64,000 nucleotides of DNA from Pseudomonas sp. 21 (GCF_000955805.1 NZ_JYOA01000010.1:563386-627385), one strand, 5' to 3'; positions 1 through 9,623 are shown, counted from the first letter of the stretch. Notes: generated from the sequence alone by a model not told the origin. Program-made: numbers and translations.

Positions 1-55
1 TCAGTCTGTTGGGCAGTGTGTAGGAGCCGATGCGTACCACCGACTGGATTTCCAT
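1..55 (-). CDS. dusB: tRNA-dihydrouridine synthase B, N-terminal fragment
   Basis: Only the first 18 codons are inside the window. Read on the minus strand from the ATG at 53-55 they give MEIQSVVRIGSYTLPNRL, which matches the conserved DusB start (VRIG-Y-LPNRL, the first strand of the FMN-binding TIM barrel). DusB reduces uridine to dihydrouridine at position 17 of tRNAs. In Pseudomonas it is normally followed by fis, which would lie outside the window. The gene order (after prmA and the DUF3426 gene on the same strand) supports the call. Nothing can be said about the rest of the protein. Confidence 0.8.
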   Translation of the reverse strand, partial: MEIQSVVRIGSYTLPNRL

Positions 56-149
56 GGTCAATGGGGCGGGAACACCGAGGCGCCGCGCGTTGTACCACTC
101 GCGGATGCGTTTCGGGGCCTGCCACCGGTGCTAGCAAAAAAGGGAGGGC

Positions 150-178
150 ATGATACCCGCTCTCGATGACCGGATAAA
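150..178 (-). promoter_or_regulatory. candidate sigma-70 promoter upstream of dusB
   Basis: Read on the minus strand there is TTTATC, a 17-nt spacer and TATCAT. The -10 element is one base off TATAAT; the -35 element is weak. It lies about 95 bp upstream of the dusB start, in the gap after the DUF3426 gene. The assignment rests on consensus matching only. The rest of 56-277 shows no coding sequence. Confidence 0.4.
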
Positions 179-277
179 GGCGATTTTGGATAAATTCTGA
201 ACAGCTTCGGGCTTAGCACCCAAGGTAGGAAGACGAGCGGAACTGGCGCTCTCAGGCGCTTTGAGCTACTCGCCGGG

Positions 278-1879
278 TCATTCCGGCGAGTGGAAGCTCA
301 GGCTGTAGTTCACCGCTTTCGGGCCCGGATCGAGGATGTCCAGGGAGATGTGGATCGGCGTCTGCGGCGGCATCTCGCTCTGCCCGGCGAGCTCGCCGGA
401 GAGGTATTCGCTGGGCTTGAAGCGGCGGCTGGCGATCAGTTGGCCGTTCAGGTCGGCGAAGCGCATTTCCAGCAGCGGGAAGGGCTGGGAGAAGTTCGCG
501 CGGTTGTAGATGATCGCGTCCACCACCAGCGCGCCGCTGAAGTCCGGGTGGCTGCGCACCACCAGGTTGCTGCTGCGGATCTGCTCCACGTCGACCTTGG
601 ACGGCAGGGTGCAACCCAGCTCCGGGCAGGCCTGGGCAAACCAGGGGCGGTACTGGTCCTGGCGGGCCAGTTCGTCGAAGTGATAGGCGATGTACTGGCC
701 GGCGAGACCGGCCAGTGCCAGCAATACCAGCAGCAGCCAGAACAGGCGACGGCCCCAGTGGCTCTTGGGTTTCTGCCAGTCCAGTTGCAGCGGTTCGTCG
801 CTCAGGTCGTGCAGGCCGCCATCGTGCAGGCCGGGTTCGGCGCGGCGGTTGTCGCCGCGCGGGTCGGCCAGCGGCGGCTCCTCGTCCTCATCGTCTTCGG
901 CGTCGGGTTCGTCGTCATCGCGGCGGGCGCTGAAGGCGGGCAGTGTTTCGTCGTCGCGCTCAACGCGAAGGGGGGCCGGGTCGATGCGCGGTTCGTGCGC
1001 GGGCTCTTCCTCGGGCTGCTCCGGCTCGGATTCCTTGTCGGCCACCAGGCGTGCGCTGGCAGGGGGCTCTTCCGGCTCGTCGGCGGGCAACTGGCCGAGG
1101 CTGGGTTCCTGGCGAGACGCGCGGCTGGTGCCTTTCTGTTCTTCTTCGATCAGGGCTTCGGCCCAGCGCTCGTCGTGCGGGTCGCGCTTCTCTTCCTGGC
1201 GGGTCTGCAGGGCCTCGCTGGGGCGCGGCGCGCGGTCGATGCTGAGGAATTCCTGGGAGAGCTCGAACTCGTCGAGCTTGGCCAGTTCCTCGTCGAGGTT
1301 GAGGCTGTCCAGATCGAGATCGTCATGGATCCACAGCGTCTCGTCTTTTTTTCCGGCCGCCGGCGCAGGCAGGGGTTTGGGGGGCTCGCTGGTCACGGTC
1401 GCCGCCGGGGCGATCACCGTGGTCGCGGCGACGGCCGGAGCGGCTTCGGCAACCGGTGCCGGTTTCGACTCAGTGAAGGCGGGCTTTTCCGCTACATCGC
1501 TGGAGTGCCGCGCGGCATGGGGGGCCAGCGGCCAGCCGAGGGTGGCGGTACCGGGGGTGCTCGGTGCGGCGGGCTTTTCAGGGGAAAAGGTGTTGAAGGC
1601 CGGCGCGGGAACTGGCGCCACGGCGATGGGCTCCGGGGCCTTCGGCGGCGCCGGTGGCTCGACTGGCTCCGGGGCCGGATTCGGTGCTTCGGCGGGCGGT
1701 GCCGCCGTGACAGCCGGCACTGGAACCTGGGTCGGTTCGCCGACCATGTTCTGCGGCGCACTGAAGACCTTCAGGCAGGTTCCGCAGCGCACAGCACCGC
1801 TGGCCGCGCCCAGTTGCGCCGAGTTGACGCGGAAACGGGTCTGGCAATGGGGGCACTGTGTGATGAAGCTGTCGCTCAT
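278..1879 (-). CDS. MJ0042-type zinc-ribbon / DUF3426 membrane protein
   Basis: A 533-residue protein with three visible parts. A zinc ribbon at the N-terminus has Cys9, Cys12, Cys32 and Cys35 (CPHC and CGTC knuckles). A long Pro/Ala then Asp/Glu-rich region spans roughly 45-370. One transmembrane helix follows near 376-398 (RRLFWLLLVLLALAGL), and then a C-terminal DUF3426 domain of about 130 residues that should face the periplasm. It matches the P. aeruginosa PA4851 position between prmA and dusB. Its function is not established; the arrangement of cytoplasmic zinc ribbon, linker and periplasmic domain suggests an envelope sensor or scaffold, which is inference. The low-complexity middle makes the opposite-strand frames look open; those are shadows. 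Confidence 0.85.
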   Translation of the reverse strand: MSDSFITQCPHCQTRFRVNSAQLGAASGAVRCGTCLKVFSAPQNMVGEPTQVPVPAVTAAPPAEAPNPAPEPVEPPAPPKAPEPIAVAPVPAPAFNTFSPEKPAAPSTPGTATLGWPLAPHAARHSSDVAEKPAFTESKPAPVAEAAPAVAATTVIAPAATVTSEPPKPLPAPAAGKKDETLWIHDDLDLDSLNLDEELAKLDEFELSQEFLSIDRAPRPSEALQTRQEEKRDPHDERWAEALIEEEQKGTSRASRQEPSLGQLPADEPEEPPASARLVADKESEPEQPEEEPAHEPRIDPAPLRVERDDETLPAFSARRDDDEPDAEDDEDEEPPLADPRGDNRRAEPGLHDGGLHDLSDEPLQLDWQKPKSHWGRRLFWLLLVLLALAGLAGQYIAYHFDELARQDQYRPWFAQACPELGCTLPSKVDVEQIRSSNLVVRSHPDFSGALVVDAIIYNRANFSQPFPLLEMRFADLNGQLIASRRFKPSEYLSGELAGQSEMPPQTPIHISLDILDPGPKAVNYSLSFHSPE

Positions 1880-1939
1880 GCGGCGGTCCGGCGGAAAAAA
1901 CTGGCGGTTAGTCTAACCCAAGCCCTTGGTGGCGGGCAG

Positions 1940-2818
1940 TCAGCGGCGGCGGCCCGTGATACGGATCCAGCCTTCACGCTCGGCGGTCGGGTCAAGGTCG
2001 AAGGCGCCGGCATAGGCGGCGCGCACTTCCTCGGCCTGTTCGGCGAGGATGCCGGAGAGGGCCAGCAGCCCGCCGGATTTCACCAGGCCGGTGAGCTGTT
2101 CTGCCAATGTGACCAGCGGACCGGCCAGAATGTTCGCCACCAGGACGTCCGCTTGTTCCTTCGGCAGATCAGCGGGCAGGTAAACGGGGAATTTCGCCGG
2201 GTCGATGCCGTTGCGCGAGGCGTTGTCGCGCGAGGCTTCCAGCGCCTGCGGGTCGATATCGGTGCCCACCGCCTGTTCGGCGCCCAGCAGCAGTGCGGCG
2301 ATGGCGAGGATGCCCGAGCCGCAGCCGAAATCGAGCACCTGCTGGCCGGCCAGTTCCTGGCCGTCGAGCCATTCCAGGCACAGCGCGGTGGTCGGGTGGG
2401 TGCCGGTGCCGAAGGCCAGGCCCGGGTCGAGCAGCAGGTTCACCGCTTCCGGTTCCGGGGCGTCGTGCCAGCTGGGGACGATCCACAGGCGGCGGCCGAA
2501 GCGCATCGGCTTGAAGTTGTCCATCCAGCTGCGTTCCCAGTCCTGGTCCTCGATGCGCTCGATCTGGTGCTCCGGCAGTTCGCCGCCGGTGAGCAGGGAC
2601 AGGTGGGCGATCAGCGCCGTCTCGTCGGTGTCGGCCTCGAACAGCGCGAGCAGGTGGGTGTGGCTCCACAGCGGGGTGGTGCCCAGGTCCGGCTCGAAGA
2701 TCGGCTGGTCTTCGGCGTCCATGAAGGTCACGGAGACGGCGCCGACTTCCAGCAACGCATCTTCATAGGTTTCCGCCTGATCCGGGGTGATGGCGAGTCG
2801 GACTTGAAGCCAGGGCAT
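1940..2818 (-). CDS. prmA: ribosomal protein L11 methyltransferase
   Basis: A 292-residue SAM-dependent methyltransferase that trimethylates lysines of ribosomal protein L11 in the cytoplasm. The start at 2818 (MPWLQVRLA) is chosen because it is the conserved PrmA N-terminus; upstream in-frame codons give low-quality sequence. The N-terminal L11-recognition domain runs to about residue 120. The Rossmann motif [14 protein letters not shown] and the acidic TDIDPQAL loop follow in the expected place. It lies downstream of accBC on the same strand with a 179-bp gap. Length and order agree with PA4850. Confidence 0.95.
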   Translation of the reverse strand: MPWLQVRLAITPDQAETYEDALLEVGAVSVTFMDAEDQPIFEPDLGTTPLWSHTHLLALFEADTDETALIAHLSLLTGGELPEHQIERIEDQDWERSWMDNFKPMRFGRRLWIVPSWHDAPEPEAVNLLLDPGLAFGTGTHPTTALCLEWLDGQELAGQQVLDFGCGSGILAIAALLLGAEQAVGTDIDPQALEASRDNASRNGIDPAKFPVYLPADLPKEQADVLVANILAGPLVTLAEQLTGLVKSGGLLALSGILAEQAEEVRAAYAGAFDLDPTAEREGWIRITGRRR

Positions 2819-2997
2819 GGGGCGGTACCTCGATCGTGCCGGGATGGAGCTGGAAAAGACAACGGACCGCCTGGGCGGCCCGCAGATAAAGGCGGCAAGC
2901 TTACTGCACGGCACCTTGCCATGCCAGCGGGCAGGGGCCGCAAAGCACAAGGGCCGCCCAGAGGCAGCCCTTGTGGTGGAGCGAGGCAAGGCAGGAC

Positions 2998-4347
2998 TTA
3001 GTGCTTGTCCATGCCCAGCTTCTTCTCCAGGTAGTGGATATTCACGCCACCCTTGCAGAACTCCTTGTCGCGGACCAGCTCCTTGTGCAGCTCGGTGTTG
3101 GTCTTGATGCCATCGACGATCAGCTCGTCCAGCGCATTGCGCATGCGCGCCATGGCTTCATCGCGGTCCTTGCCGTAGGTGATGATCTTGCCCACCAGCG
3201 AGTCATAGTTCGGCGGTACGGCGTAGCCGCTGTACAGGTGCGAATCCACACGCACGCCGTTACCGCCCGGTGCGTGGAAGTGCTTCACCTTGCCGGGGCT
3301 CGGCATGAAGGTCTTCGGGTCTTCGGCGTTGATCCGGCATTCCAGTGCATGGCCACGGATGACCACGTCTTCCTGCTTGATCGACAGCTTGTTGCCCGAG
3401 GCGATGCTGAGCATCTCCTTGACGATGTCGATACCGGTGACCATCTCCGACACCGGATGCTCCACCTGCACGCGGGTGTTCATCTCGATGAAGTAGAAGC
3501 GGCCGTTCTCGTAGAGGAACTCGAAGGTGCCGGCGCCACGGTAGCCGATTTCCACGCAGGCCTGGACGCAGCGGGCCAGCACTTCGGCGCGGGCCTTCTC
3601 GTCGATGCCCGGGGCTGGAGCTTCTTCCAGCACCTTCTGGTGACGGCGCTGCAGGGAGCAGTCGCGGTCGCCCAGGTGGATGGCGTTGCCCTGGCCGTCG
3701 GAGAGGACCTGGACTTCCACGTGACGCGGGTTGGTCAGGAACTTCTCCAGGTAGACCATCGAGTTGCCGAAGGCCGCGCCCGCTTCGGTGCGGGTCAGCT
3801 TGGCGGACTTGATCAGGTCTTCTTCCTTGTGCACGACGCGCATGCCGCGACCACCACCGCCACCGGCGGCCTTGATGATCACCGGATAGCCAACCTCGCG
3901 GGCGATGGCCAGCGCGGTTTCTTCGTCTTCGGGCAGCGGGCCGTCGGAGCCCGGTACGGTCGGTACGCCGGCTTTCTTCATGGCGTCCTTGGCGGACACC
4001 TTGTCACCCATCAGGCGGATGACGTCGGCGCTCGGGCCGATGAAGGTGAAGCCGGAGCGTTCGACCTGCTCGGCGAAGTCGGCGTTCTCGGCGAGGAAGC
4101 CGTAGCCGGGGTGGATACCCACGGCGCCGGTGACCTCGGCCGCGGCGATGATCGCCGGGATGTGCAGGTAGGACTGCGCGGCCGGGGCCGGACCGATGCA
4201 GACCGCTTCGTCGGCCAGCGACAGGTGCATCAGCTCACGGTCGGCGGTCGAGTGCACGGCCACTGTCTTGATGCCCAGCTCCTTGCACGCGCGCAGGATG
4301 CGCAGCGCAATTTCGCCGCGGTTGGCGATCAGTACTTTTTCCAACAT
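2998..4347 (-). CDS. accC: biotin carboxylase subunit of acetyl-CoA carboxylase
   Basis: A 449-residue ATP-grasp enzyme that carboxylates the biotin carried by AccB, the first half-reaction of fatty-acid synthesis. It starts [17 protein letters not shown], the canonical biotin carboxylase N-terminus. The glycine-rich ATP loop [12 protein letters not shown], the [15 protein letters not shown] motif and [12 protein letters not shown] are all present. Length is normal (449 in E. coli). Its start is 17 bp downstream of the accB stop, so the two are an operon. No defect seen. Confidence 0.98.
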   Translation of the reverse strand: MLEKVLIANRGEIALRILRACKELGIKTVAVHSTADRELMHLSLADEAVCIGPAPAAQSYLHIPAIIAAAEVTGAVGIHPGYGFLAENADFAEQVERSGFTFIGPSADVIRLMGDKVSAKDAMKKAGVPTVPGSDGPLPEDEETALAIAREVGYPVIIKAAGGGGGRGMRVVHKEEDLIKSAKLTRTEAGAAFGNSMVYLEKFLTNPRHVEVQVLSDGQGNAIHLGDRDCSLQRRHQKVLEEAPAPGIDEKARAEVLARCVQACVEIGYRGAGTFEFLYENGRFYFIEMNTRVQVEHPVSEMVTGIDIVKEMLSIASGNKLSIKQEDVVIRGHALECRINAEDPKTFMPSPGKVKHFHAPGGNGVRVDSHLYSGYAVPPNYDSLVGKIITYGKDRDEAMARMRNALDELIVDGIKTNTELHKELVRDKEFCKGGVNIHYLEKKLGMDKH

Positions 4348-4364
4348 CGCAGGCTCCCCGCGCT

Positions 4365-4832
4365 TTAAACGATGGTGAACAGGGGCTGGTCGAATTCGAC
4401 CGGCTGACCGTTCTCCACGAGGATCTGACCGATCACGCCGCTGGTCTCGGCCTCGATGTGGTTCATCATCTTCATGGCTTCGACGATGCAGAGGATGTCG
4501 CCTTTCTTCACGCTCTGGCCGACTTCGACGAAGTTGGCGGAGGTCGGCGAGGCCGCGCGGTAGAAGGTGCCGACCATCGGCGAGCGCACGGCTCCGGCGA
4601 GGTTCTGGGCAGCCGGGGCGGCTTCAGCGGCCGGGGCAGCAGTGGCAGCGGCAGCGACCGGAGCGGCGGCCGGGGCCGGGGCGTAGGCCGGGGCAGCAGC
4701 GTAGATCGGCTGGGCGGCGGTCTTGCTGTGACGGCTGATGCGTACGGACTCTTCGCCCTCTTTGATCTCCAGTTCGTCGATACCGGATTCTTCGAGCAGT
4801 TCGATCAGTTTCTTGACTTTACGGATGTCCAT
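4365..4832 (-). CDS. accB: biotin carboxyl carrier protein of acetyl-CoA carboxylase
   Basis: A 155-residue carrier that holds the biotin used by AccC and the carboxyltransferase AccAD. The N-terminal part ([16 protein letters not shown]) is followed by an Ala/Pro linker at about 40-75, then the biotinyl domain with the EAMKMMN motif. The biotinylated lysine is about Lys121. It is 24 bp downstream of aroQ and 17 bp upstream of accC, giving the order aroQ-accB-accC as in P. aeruginosa. The low-complexity linker is normal for the family. Confidence 0.97.
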   Translation of the reverse strand: MDIRKVKKLIELLEESGIDELEIKEGEESVRISRHSKTAAQPIYAAAPAYAPAPAAAPVAAAATAAPAAEAAPAAQNLAGAVRSPMVGTFYRAASPTSANFVEVGQSVKKGDILCIVEAMKMMNHIEAETSGVIGQILVENGQPVEFDQPLFTIV

Positions 4833-4856
4833 CAGTGTTCGCTCTCCCAGGTGAGG

Positions 4857-5300
4857 TCACGGGCGTTCAAGTTGTTCGAGGGCGGATTCCAGGGCCAGGC
4901 GATAGCCTGTGGCGCCCAGACCGCAGATCACCCCTACCGCCACGTCGGAGAAGTAGGAGTGATGCCGGAAAGGTTCACGTTTGTGCACGTTGGAGAGGTG
5001 CACTTCGATGAATGGGATGCTCACTGCGAGCAATGCGTCACGTAGAGCGACACTTGTATGCGTGAAAGCGGCCGGATTGATCAGGATGAAGTCCACGCCT
5101 TCGTTGCGTGCGGCGTGGATCCGGTCGATCAGTTCGTACTCGGCGTTGCTCTGCAGGTGCATCAGGTGGTGGCCGGCCTCGCGGGCGCGGCGCTCCAGGT
5201 CCTGGTTGATCTGCTCAAGGGTGACGGAGCCGTACTTGTCGGGCTCGCGGGTGCCCAGCAGGTTGAGGTTGGGCCCGTGCAGTACCAGTAAGGTCGCCAT
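4857..5300 (-). CDS. aroQ: type II 3-dehydroquinate dehydratase
   Basis: A 147-residue enzyme of the shikimate pathway that dehydrates 3-dehydroquinate. The start at 5300 gives [20 protein letters not shown], the family N-terminus with the flexible active-site loop. [16 protein letters not shown] and [17 protein letters not shown] carry the substrate-binding and catalytic His residues. It is the first gene of the aroQ-accB-accC run. The 150 bp before it, after dsbD, must hold its promoter; a 12-bp inverted repeat lies there. Confidence 0.96.
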   Translation of the reverse strand: MATLLVLHGPNLNLLGTREPDKYGSVTLEQINQDLERRAREAGHHLMHLQSNAEYELIDRIHAARNEGVDFILINPAAFTHTSVALRDALLAVSIPFIEVHLSNVHKREPFRHHSYFSDVAVGVICGLGATGYRLALESALEQLERP

Positions 5301-5384
5301 CTGGATGCTGTAGTCCTTGTTCTTGGCGGGATAAAGATAGGGCGGGACTATGCCGGAAAGCCGGCGTGACTGTCCAGTCATGCG

Positions 5385-5432
5385 GGTTTTGCCGTAGATG
5401 TCAGCATGTTGCCAGCTGATTACGGCAAAACC
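5385..5432. repeat. 12-bp perfect inverted repeat between dsbD and aroQ
   Basis: GGTTTTGCCGTA at 5385-5396 and its exact reverse complement TACGGCAAAACC at 5421-5432 flank 24 bases. It sits in the 150-bp gap upstream of aroQ-accBC and just past the dsbD stop. There is no T-run on the dsbD side, so it does not look like an ordinary intrinsic terminator. It could be a protein-binding site or an mRNA leader hairpin. The role is inferred from position only. Confidence 0.55.
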
Positions 5433-5450
5433 ATTGCAATCAAACTGTGA

Positions 5451-7301
5451 TCAGGAGCGCGTTCCCGCCTGTTTCAGGCGGTCGGCGAGGGTGGCGGCGT
5501 CGGTCTCGCCGATGATGCGCAGGTCCGACCATTCGTCGCCTTTGGGCGAGAAGAACAGCAGCGCCGGCGGACCGAACAGGTTGTAGCGGTCGAGCAGGGC
5601 GCGCTGCTCCTCGGTGCTGGCGGTCATGTCGAAACGCAGCAGCACGAAGCCGGGCAGTTGCGACTGGACTTCCGGCGCCGGCAGCACCTGGCGCTCGATG
5701 ATCTTGCAGCTGATGCACCAGTCGGCGTACCAGTCCAGCAGCACCGGGCGACCGGCGGCCTGGGCGCTGGCCAGCGCGGCGTTGAGCTGCGCCGTGGTGG
5801 TGATGTTCTGCCAGTCGCCGGGCGTGGAACTGGGCGGGCCGGCGTGGACGCGTTGCCCGCTTCGACCCAGCGGGTGCAGTGGGTCGGATTCGCCTTGCAG
5901 GGCGCCGGTCCAGGCGGACACGGCGTAGACCAGCAGCATCAGGCCGAACAGCTGGCCGAGGCGCTGCAGCGGCTTCTTCGGCCCCAGTTCGAGGGTGCCG
6001 ATGGCCAGGGCGACGCCGCCGGCCAGGGTGCCCCAGAGGGTCAGCGCCACCGGGCCGGAGACCAGTCGTTCGAGCATCCAGATGGCCACGGCCAGCAGCA
6101 TCACGCCGAAGACGTTGCGCACGCCGTTCATCCAGGCGCCGCTCTTGGGCAGCAGTGCCCCGCCGCCGACGGCGAAGATCACCAGCGGCGTGCCCATGCC
6201 CAGGCCCAGGGAGAACAGCAGCAGGCCGCCGCCCACCGCGTCGCCGGTGCTGCTGATATAGAGCAGCAGGCCGGCCAGCGGGGCGGTGACGCAGGGCGAC
6301 ACCAGCAGGCTGGAGAGCACGCCGAGGGTCGCCGCGCCGGCGATGGAGCCGCCGCGGGTGTTGTTCGCCATGTTGTCCAGGCGTTCACGCAGGAAGCCCG
6401 GCAGGCGCATCTCGAACACGCCGAACATGGCCACGGCGAAGACCACGAAGAACGCCGCGAAGGGGATCAGCACCCAGGGCGACTGCAGCATCGCCTGCAG
6501 GTTGAGCTTGGCGCCGAACAGGCCCATCAGGGTGCCGAGCACCGCGTAGCAGGCCGCCATTGGCAGCACGTAGGCCAGCGATAGCGCCAGGCCACGCATG
6601 CCGCCCGGACGGCCGCGCAGGACCACGCCGGAGAGGATCGGCAGCATCGGCAGCACGCAGGGGGTGAAGGTCAGCGCCAAGCCCAGCAGGAAGAAGATCG
6701 CCAGCGCGCGGCCGAGCTTCTTGATCTTGCCCGGCTCGTGGTCGCCCAGCAGGCTGGCCAGCGGGTTGCCGGATGCGGTGGCGGACTTGGCGGCAGAAGA
6801 GGCAGGGCCGGTCACGACGCTGGCGGCCTGGCCGTCGGCGATCTGCAGGCGGGTGGTTTCCGGCGCGTAGCACAGGCCCTTGTCGGCGCAGCCCTGGTAG
6901 CTGACCACCAGGGTGAAGGGCTTGTGCTGCGGGTTGACCAGCGGCACGTCGATGTCGGTGATGGCGTAGTAGACCACCGTGTCGCCGAAGTAGTCGTCGT
7001 GGTGCTGCTTGCCCGGCGGCAGCTTCACTTCGCCGACGCTCACGCCGCTGTCGGCGGGCTCGACCTTGAAGCTGAAGCGGTGCTGGTAGAGGTAGTAGCC
7101 GTCGGCATTGATGAAGCGCAGTTTCACCTGCTGGCTGTCGCTGTCCTCGACGCTGACGCGGAAGGCCTCGGCCACCGGCAGGAAGTCGCCCTTGGCCGGT
7201 TGCCCGACGGCGAAGCCGCCCTTGTCGGCGGGTTTGTCGAACAGGCCGGCGGAGGCGGGCAGGGCGACGAGGAGCAGGAGCAGGGTGAGCAGGCGGCGCA
7301 T
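5451..7301 (-). CDS. dsbD: thiol:disulfide interchange protein DsbD
   Basis: A 616-residue inner-membrane electron conduit that passes reducing power from cytoplasmic thioredoxin to periplasmic thiol proteins (DsbC/DsbG, cytochrome c maturation). A signal peptide (MRRLLTLLLLLVALPASA) precedes the periplasmic N-terminal domain with its Cys pair (GCADKGLCY). Eight or so membrane segments follow, with FTPCVLPMLP and SLLVSPCVTAPLAG carrying the membrane cysteines. A C-terminal thioredoxin-like domain has WCISC at about 528-532. The start at 7301 is preferred over 7307 because a GAG-containing ribosome site lies 9 bp upstream of it. Matches P. aeruginosa dipZ. Confidence 0.95.
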   Translation of the reverse strand: MRRLLTLLLLLVALPASAGLFDKPADKGGFAVGQPAKGDFLPVAEAFRVSVEDSDSQQVKLRFINADGYYLYQHRFSFKVEPADSGVSVGEVKLPPGKQHHDDYFGDTVVYYAITDIDVPLVNPQHKPFTLVVSYQGCADKGLCYAPETTRLQIADGQAASVVTGPASSAAKSATASGNPLASLLGDHEPGKIKKLGRALAIFFLLGLALTFTPCVLPMLPILSGVVLRGRPGGMRGLALSLAYVLPMAACYAVLGTLMGLFGAKLNLQAMLQSPWVLIPFAAFFVVFAVAMFGVFEMRLPGFLRERLDNMANNTRGGSIAGAATLGVLSSLLVSPCVTAPLAGLLLYISSTGDAVGGGLLLFSLGLGMGTPLVIFAVGGGALLPKSGAWMNGVRNVFGVMLLAVAIWMLERLVSGPVALTLWGTLAGGVALAIGTLELGPKKPLQRLGQLFGLMLLVYAVSAWTGALQGESDPLHPLGRSGQRVHAGPPSSTPGDWQNITTTAQLNAALASAQAAGRPVLLDWYADWCISCKIIERQVLPAPEVQSQLPGFVLLRFDMTASTEEQRALLDRYNLFGPPALLFFSPKGDEWSDLRIIGETDAATLADRLKQAGTRS

Positions 7302-7447
7302 GGACATCTCGCGGACTACAGGGGTGGCGGGCATGATAGCGGAAAGCTTCCGGCGCAGCCCGAGGCGATGCCCGACGAGCTGTCACAAGAAGTGATCGGC
7401 CGCTTGGGACTGCGCCAGAGCGGTCGGGTTCCCCTGCTGCTCCTGCG

Positions 7448-8356
7448 TCAATCTGCCGCGTGCTGGCCGAAGGCTGCCAGCAGGTCGCTGACGAAAGCCT
7501 GTTCGGCGTCGCCGGGATGGCGACCGCGATGTCGCGTCAGGCTGAAGGCTACGTCGAAGCCCAACTCGCCGGGCAGCAGTTCGCGCAATTGGCCGCGTTC
7601 GATCCAGGGCTGGGCGACGTGCCGGGGCAGATAGCCGATGTGCGCGCCGGAGAGGATGAAGGCCAGGCTGCCGTCCACCTGCTCGCAGCGTGCGCTGCTG
7701 CGGCTGGTCTGCAACGGTTCGTCGGCGGCGATGAAGCGGTAGGGGTGCAGCACCTGGTCGGCGTCGGCCAGCGAGTCACGGGTCGGCTTCCTTTCCTTGA
7801 AGGCCGGGTGGCCGGCGCCGCAGTACAGTCCCTGCGGTTCGATGAACAGGGTGGTGTGCTGCAACGCGGCCTGGGTTCCGGCGAAGTAGCCGACCGCCAG
7901 GTGCAGCCGGTCCTGCAGCAGCAGGCGCTCCAGTTCGGCGGGCGTGGCGGTGAGCAGGTCCAGGGTGACCGCCTCGTTGCGCTGGCGGAAGCGCCGGATG
8001 GCATCGGACAGCCGCGCCAGCACGCTCTCTTCGAGGCTTTCCGACAGGCCGATGCGCACCTCGCCGAGCAGTTTGTCGGCCACCCCGCGCGCCTCGTCGC
8101 GGAAGTCCTCTATGGACAGGAACAGCCGCCGCGTCGCCTGCAACAGGTGCTCGCCCTTGGGCGTCAGGCGGAAGCCGCCCTTGCCGCGTTCGCACAGGCG
8201 GTAGCCCAGGCGCGTCTCCAGCTTGGCCATCTGGATGCTGATGCTCGGCTGGCTCAATCCCAGCTCGCCCTGTGCGGCGCTGAAGCCGCCGCATTCGACC
8301 ACCGTGACGAACAGGCGCAGCAGCTGCAGGTCGAGATCGCGCAATTGGCTGAGCAT
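7448..8356 (-). CDS. LysR-family transcriptional regulator, divergent from the polyamine-binding and agmatinase genes
   Basis: A 302-residue LysR regulator. The helix-turn-helix covers roughly residues 8-66 (FVTVVECGGFSAAQGEL then SQPSISIQMAKLETRLG), followed by a substrate-binding domain. The start at 8356 is used because GAGG lies 11 bp before it. It is transcribed away from the solute-binding and agmatinase genes across a 115-bp gap that contains a strong inverted repeat, the usual LysR arrangement. It therefore probably controls those two genes in response to agmatine or a related guanidino compound. The effector is inference from context. Confidence 0.88.
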   Translation of the reverse strand: MLSQLRDLDLQLLRLFVTVVECGGFSAAQGELGLSQPSISIQMAKLETRLGYRLCERGKGGFRLTPKGEHLLQATRRLFLSIEDFRDEARGVADKLLGEVRIGLSESLEESVLARLSDAIRRFRQRNEAVTLDLLTATPAELERLLLQDRLHLAVGYFAGTQAALQHTTLFIEPQGLYCGAGHPAFKERKPTRDSLADADQVLHPYRFIAADEPLQTSRSSARCEQVDGSLAFILSGAHIGYLPRHVAQPWIERGQLRELLPGELGFDVAFSLTRHRGRHPGDAEQAFVSDLLAAFGQHAAD

Positions 8357-8389
8357 GGTCGTCCTCAAACATTGTTCTGATGAAATGCC

Positions 8390-8419
8390 AAAGTAATTAA
8401 CTTTGTATTTTTACAAAGT
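8390..8419. promoter_or_regulatory. candidate LysR operator between divergent genes
   Basis: ACTTTGTA-TTTT-TACAAAGT at 8400-8419 is a perfect 8-bp-arm inverted repeat. It overlaps a second imperfect palindrome, AAAGTAATTAACTTT, at about 8390-8404. Both are AT-rich in a GC-rich neighbourhood and lie in the only space between the LysR gene and the genes it faces. This fits a LysR regulatory site plus promoter elements; no -10/-35 is assigned. Confidence 0.65.
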
Positions 8420-8471
8420 AAAGCCCGCCCCATGCTCGCCCCATAACCACAACAACTCCGAGGCGATGATC

Positions 8472-9563
8472 ATGCGTGTGTTCTTCCGGGCGACTCTCGC
8501 GGCGCTGGCCGTGGCGCTGGCCGTGCCCCTGCAGGCGCAGGAGCGGGTGCTCAACCTTTACAACTGGGCGGATTACGTCGGCGCCGACGCGCTGCAGCGC
8601 TTCCAGAAGGAAACCGGCATCCGCGTCAAATACGACACCTTCGACAGCGCCGAAGTACTCGACAGCAAGCTGATGACCGGCCGCAGCGGCTACGACGTCG
8701 TCTTCCCCGCCAGCAGCGGGCTGGCCCGCGCCATCCAGGCCAAGGCCGTGCAGCCGGTGGGCGATGCGCAACTGAAGAACTTCGCCAACCTCGATCCGGA
8801 ACTGCTGGCAAAACTCGCCGCCATCGATCCGGGCAATCGCTTCGGCGTGCCCTACACCTGGGGCACCGTGGGCCTGGCGATCAACAAGGACGAAGTGCTC
8901 AAGCGCATTCCCGATGCGCCGCTGGACAGCCTCGACCTGCTGTTCAAGCCCGAGTACGCCAGCCGCCTGGCCGACTGCGGCATCTCGCTGATCGATTCGC
9001 CCCAGGAAGTCATCAGCGTGGCGCTGAACTACCTCGGCAAGTCGCCCTACAGCACCGAGCCGGCCGACCTCGCCCAGGTCCGTGAACTGCTGGGCAAGCT
9101 GCAACCCAACGTGCGCTACATCGCCAGCGGCAAGCACATCAATGACCTGGCCAACGGTTCGCTGTGCGTCGCCCTGACCTACACCGGCGATGCGCTGATG
9201 GGCGCCGCGCAGGCCAAGCAGGCGAACAAGCCGTTCGAGGTGATCTACCGGATTCCCAGGGAAGGCACGCTGATCTGGTTCGACACCATGGCCATCCCGG
9301 TGGACGCCCCCCACCCGCAGGAAGCCCGCGCCTTCATCGACTTCATGCTGCGCCCGGACTCCATCGCCGAGCTGACCAACACCCTGTACTTCGCCAACGC
9401 CAACCTCAAGGCGACGCCGCTGCTCAACGCCGATGTGGCCAGCGACCCGGATATCTACCCGCCGGCGGCCATGCGGCAGAAGCTGTTCGGCGAGCAGCTG
9501 CTGACGCTCAAGCAACAGCGCGACCGCACGCGGCTGTGGTCGGCGTTCCGTACCCGTAGCTGA
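8472..9563 (+). CDS. periplasmic polyamine-type (PotF/SpuD family) substrate-binding protein
   Basis: A 363-residue extracellular solute-binding protein. The signal peptide MRVFFRATLAALAVALAVPLQAQ is followed by RVLNLYNWADYVG, the family signature of putrescine/spermidine-binding proteins. Later FRKETG-like, FVVFPASS-like and PYTWGTVGLAINKD segments match PotF/SpuD. The start at 8472 is chosen over 8466 because the GAGG site is properly spaced only for it. No permease or ATPase genes lie beside it, so it is an orphan binding protein that would need a transporter encoded elsewhere or act as a sensor input. It precedes agmatinase on the same strand. Confidence 0.85.
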   Translation: MRVFFRATLAALAVALAVPLQAQERVLNLYNWADYVGADALQRFQKETGIRVKYDTFDSAEVLDSKLMTGRSGYDVVFPASSGLARAIQAKAVQPVGDAQLKNFANLDPELLAKLAAIDPGNRFGVPYTWGTVGLAINKDEVLKRIPDAPLDSLDLLFKPEYASRLADCGISLIDSPQEVISVALNYLGKSPYSTEPADLAQVRELLGKLQPNVRYIASGKHINDLANGSLCVALTYTGDALMGAAQAKQANKPFEVIYRIPREGTLIWFDTMAIPVDAPHPQEARAFIDFMLRPDSIAELTNTLYFANANLKATPLLNADVASDPDIYPPAAMRQKLFGEQLLTLKQQRDRTRLWSAFRTRS

Positions 9564-9577
9564 GCCCGAATCTCCCT

Positions 9578-9623
9578 GTAGGAGCGCGCCACGCCCGCGA
9601 TCGCGCGCATGGCGCGCTCCTAC
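9578..9623. repeat. REP-type palindrome
   Basis: A long hairpin begins GTAGGAGCGCGCC and ends GGCGCGCTCCTAC, with a near-palindromic centre at GCGATCGC. It is the GTAGGAGCGCGCCA variant of the Pseudomonas REP family and lies between the binding-protein and agmatinase genes, so the two genes may be expressed at different levels. Confidence 0.8.

Noticed and set aside
290..3001. 903-codon plus-strand frame at the left end.
   Set aside because: It is antisense to the DUF3426 gene and prmA, both with recognisable domains.
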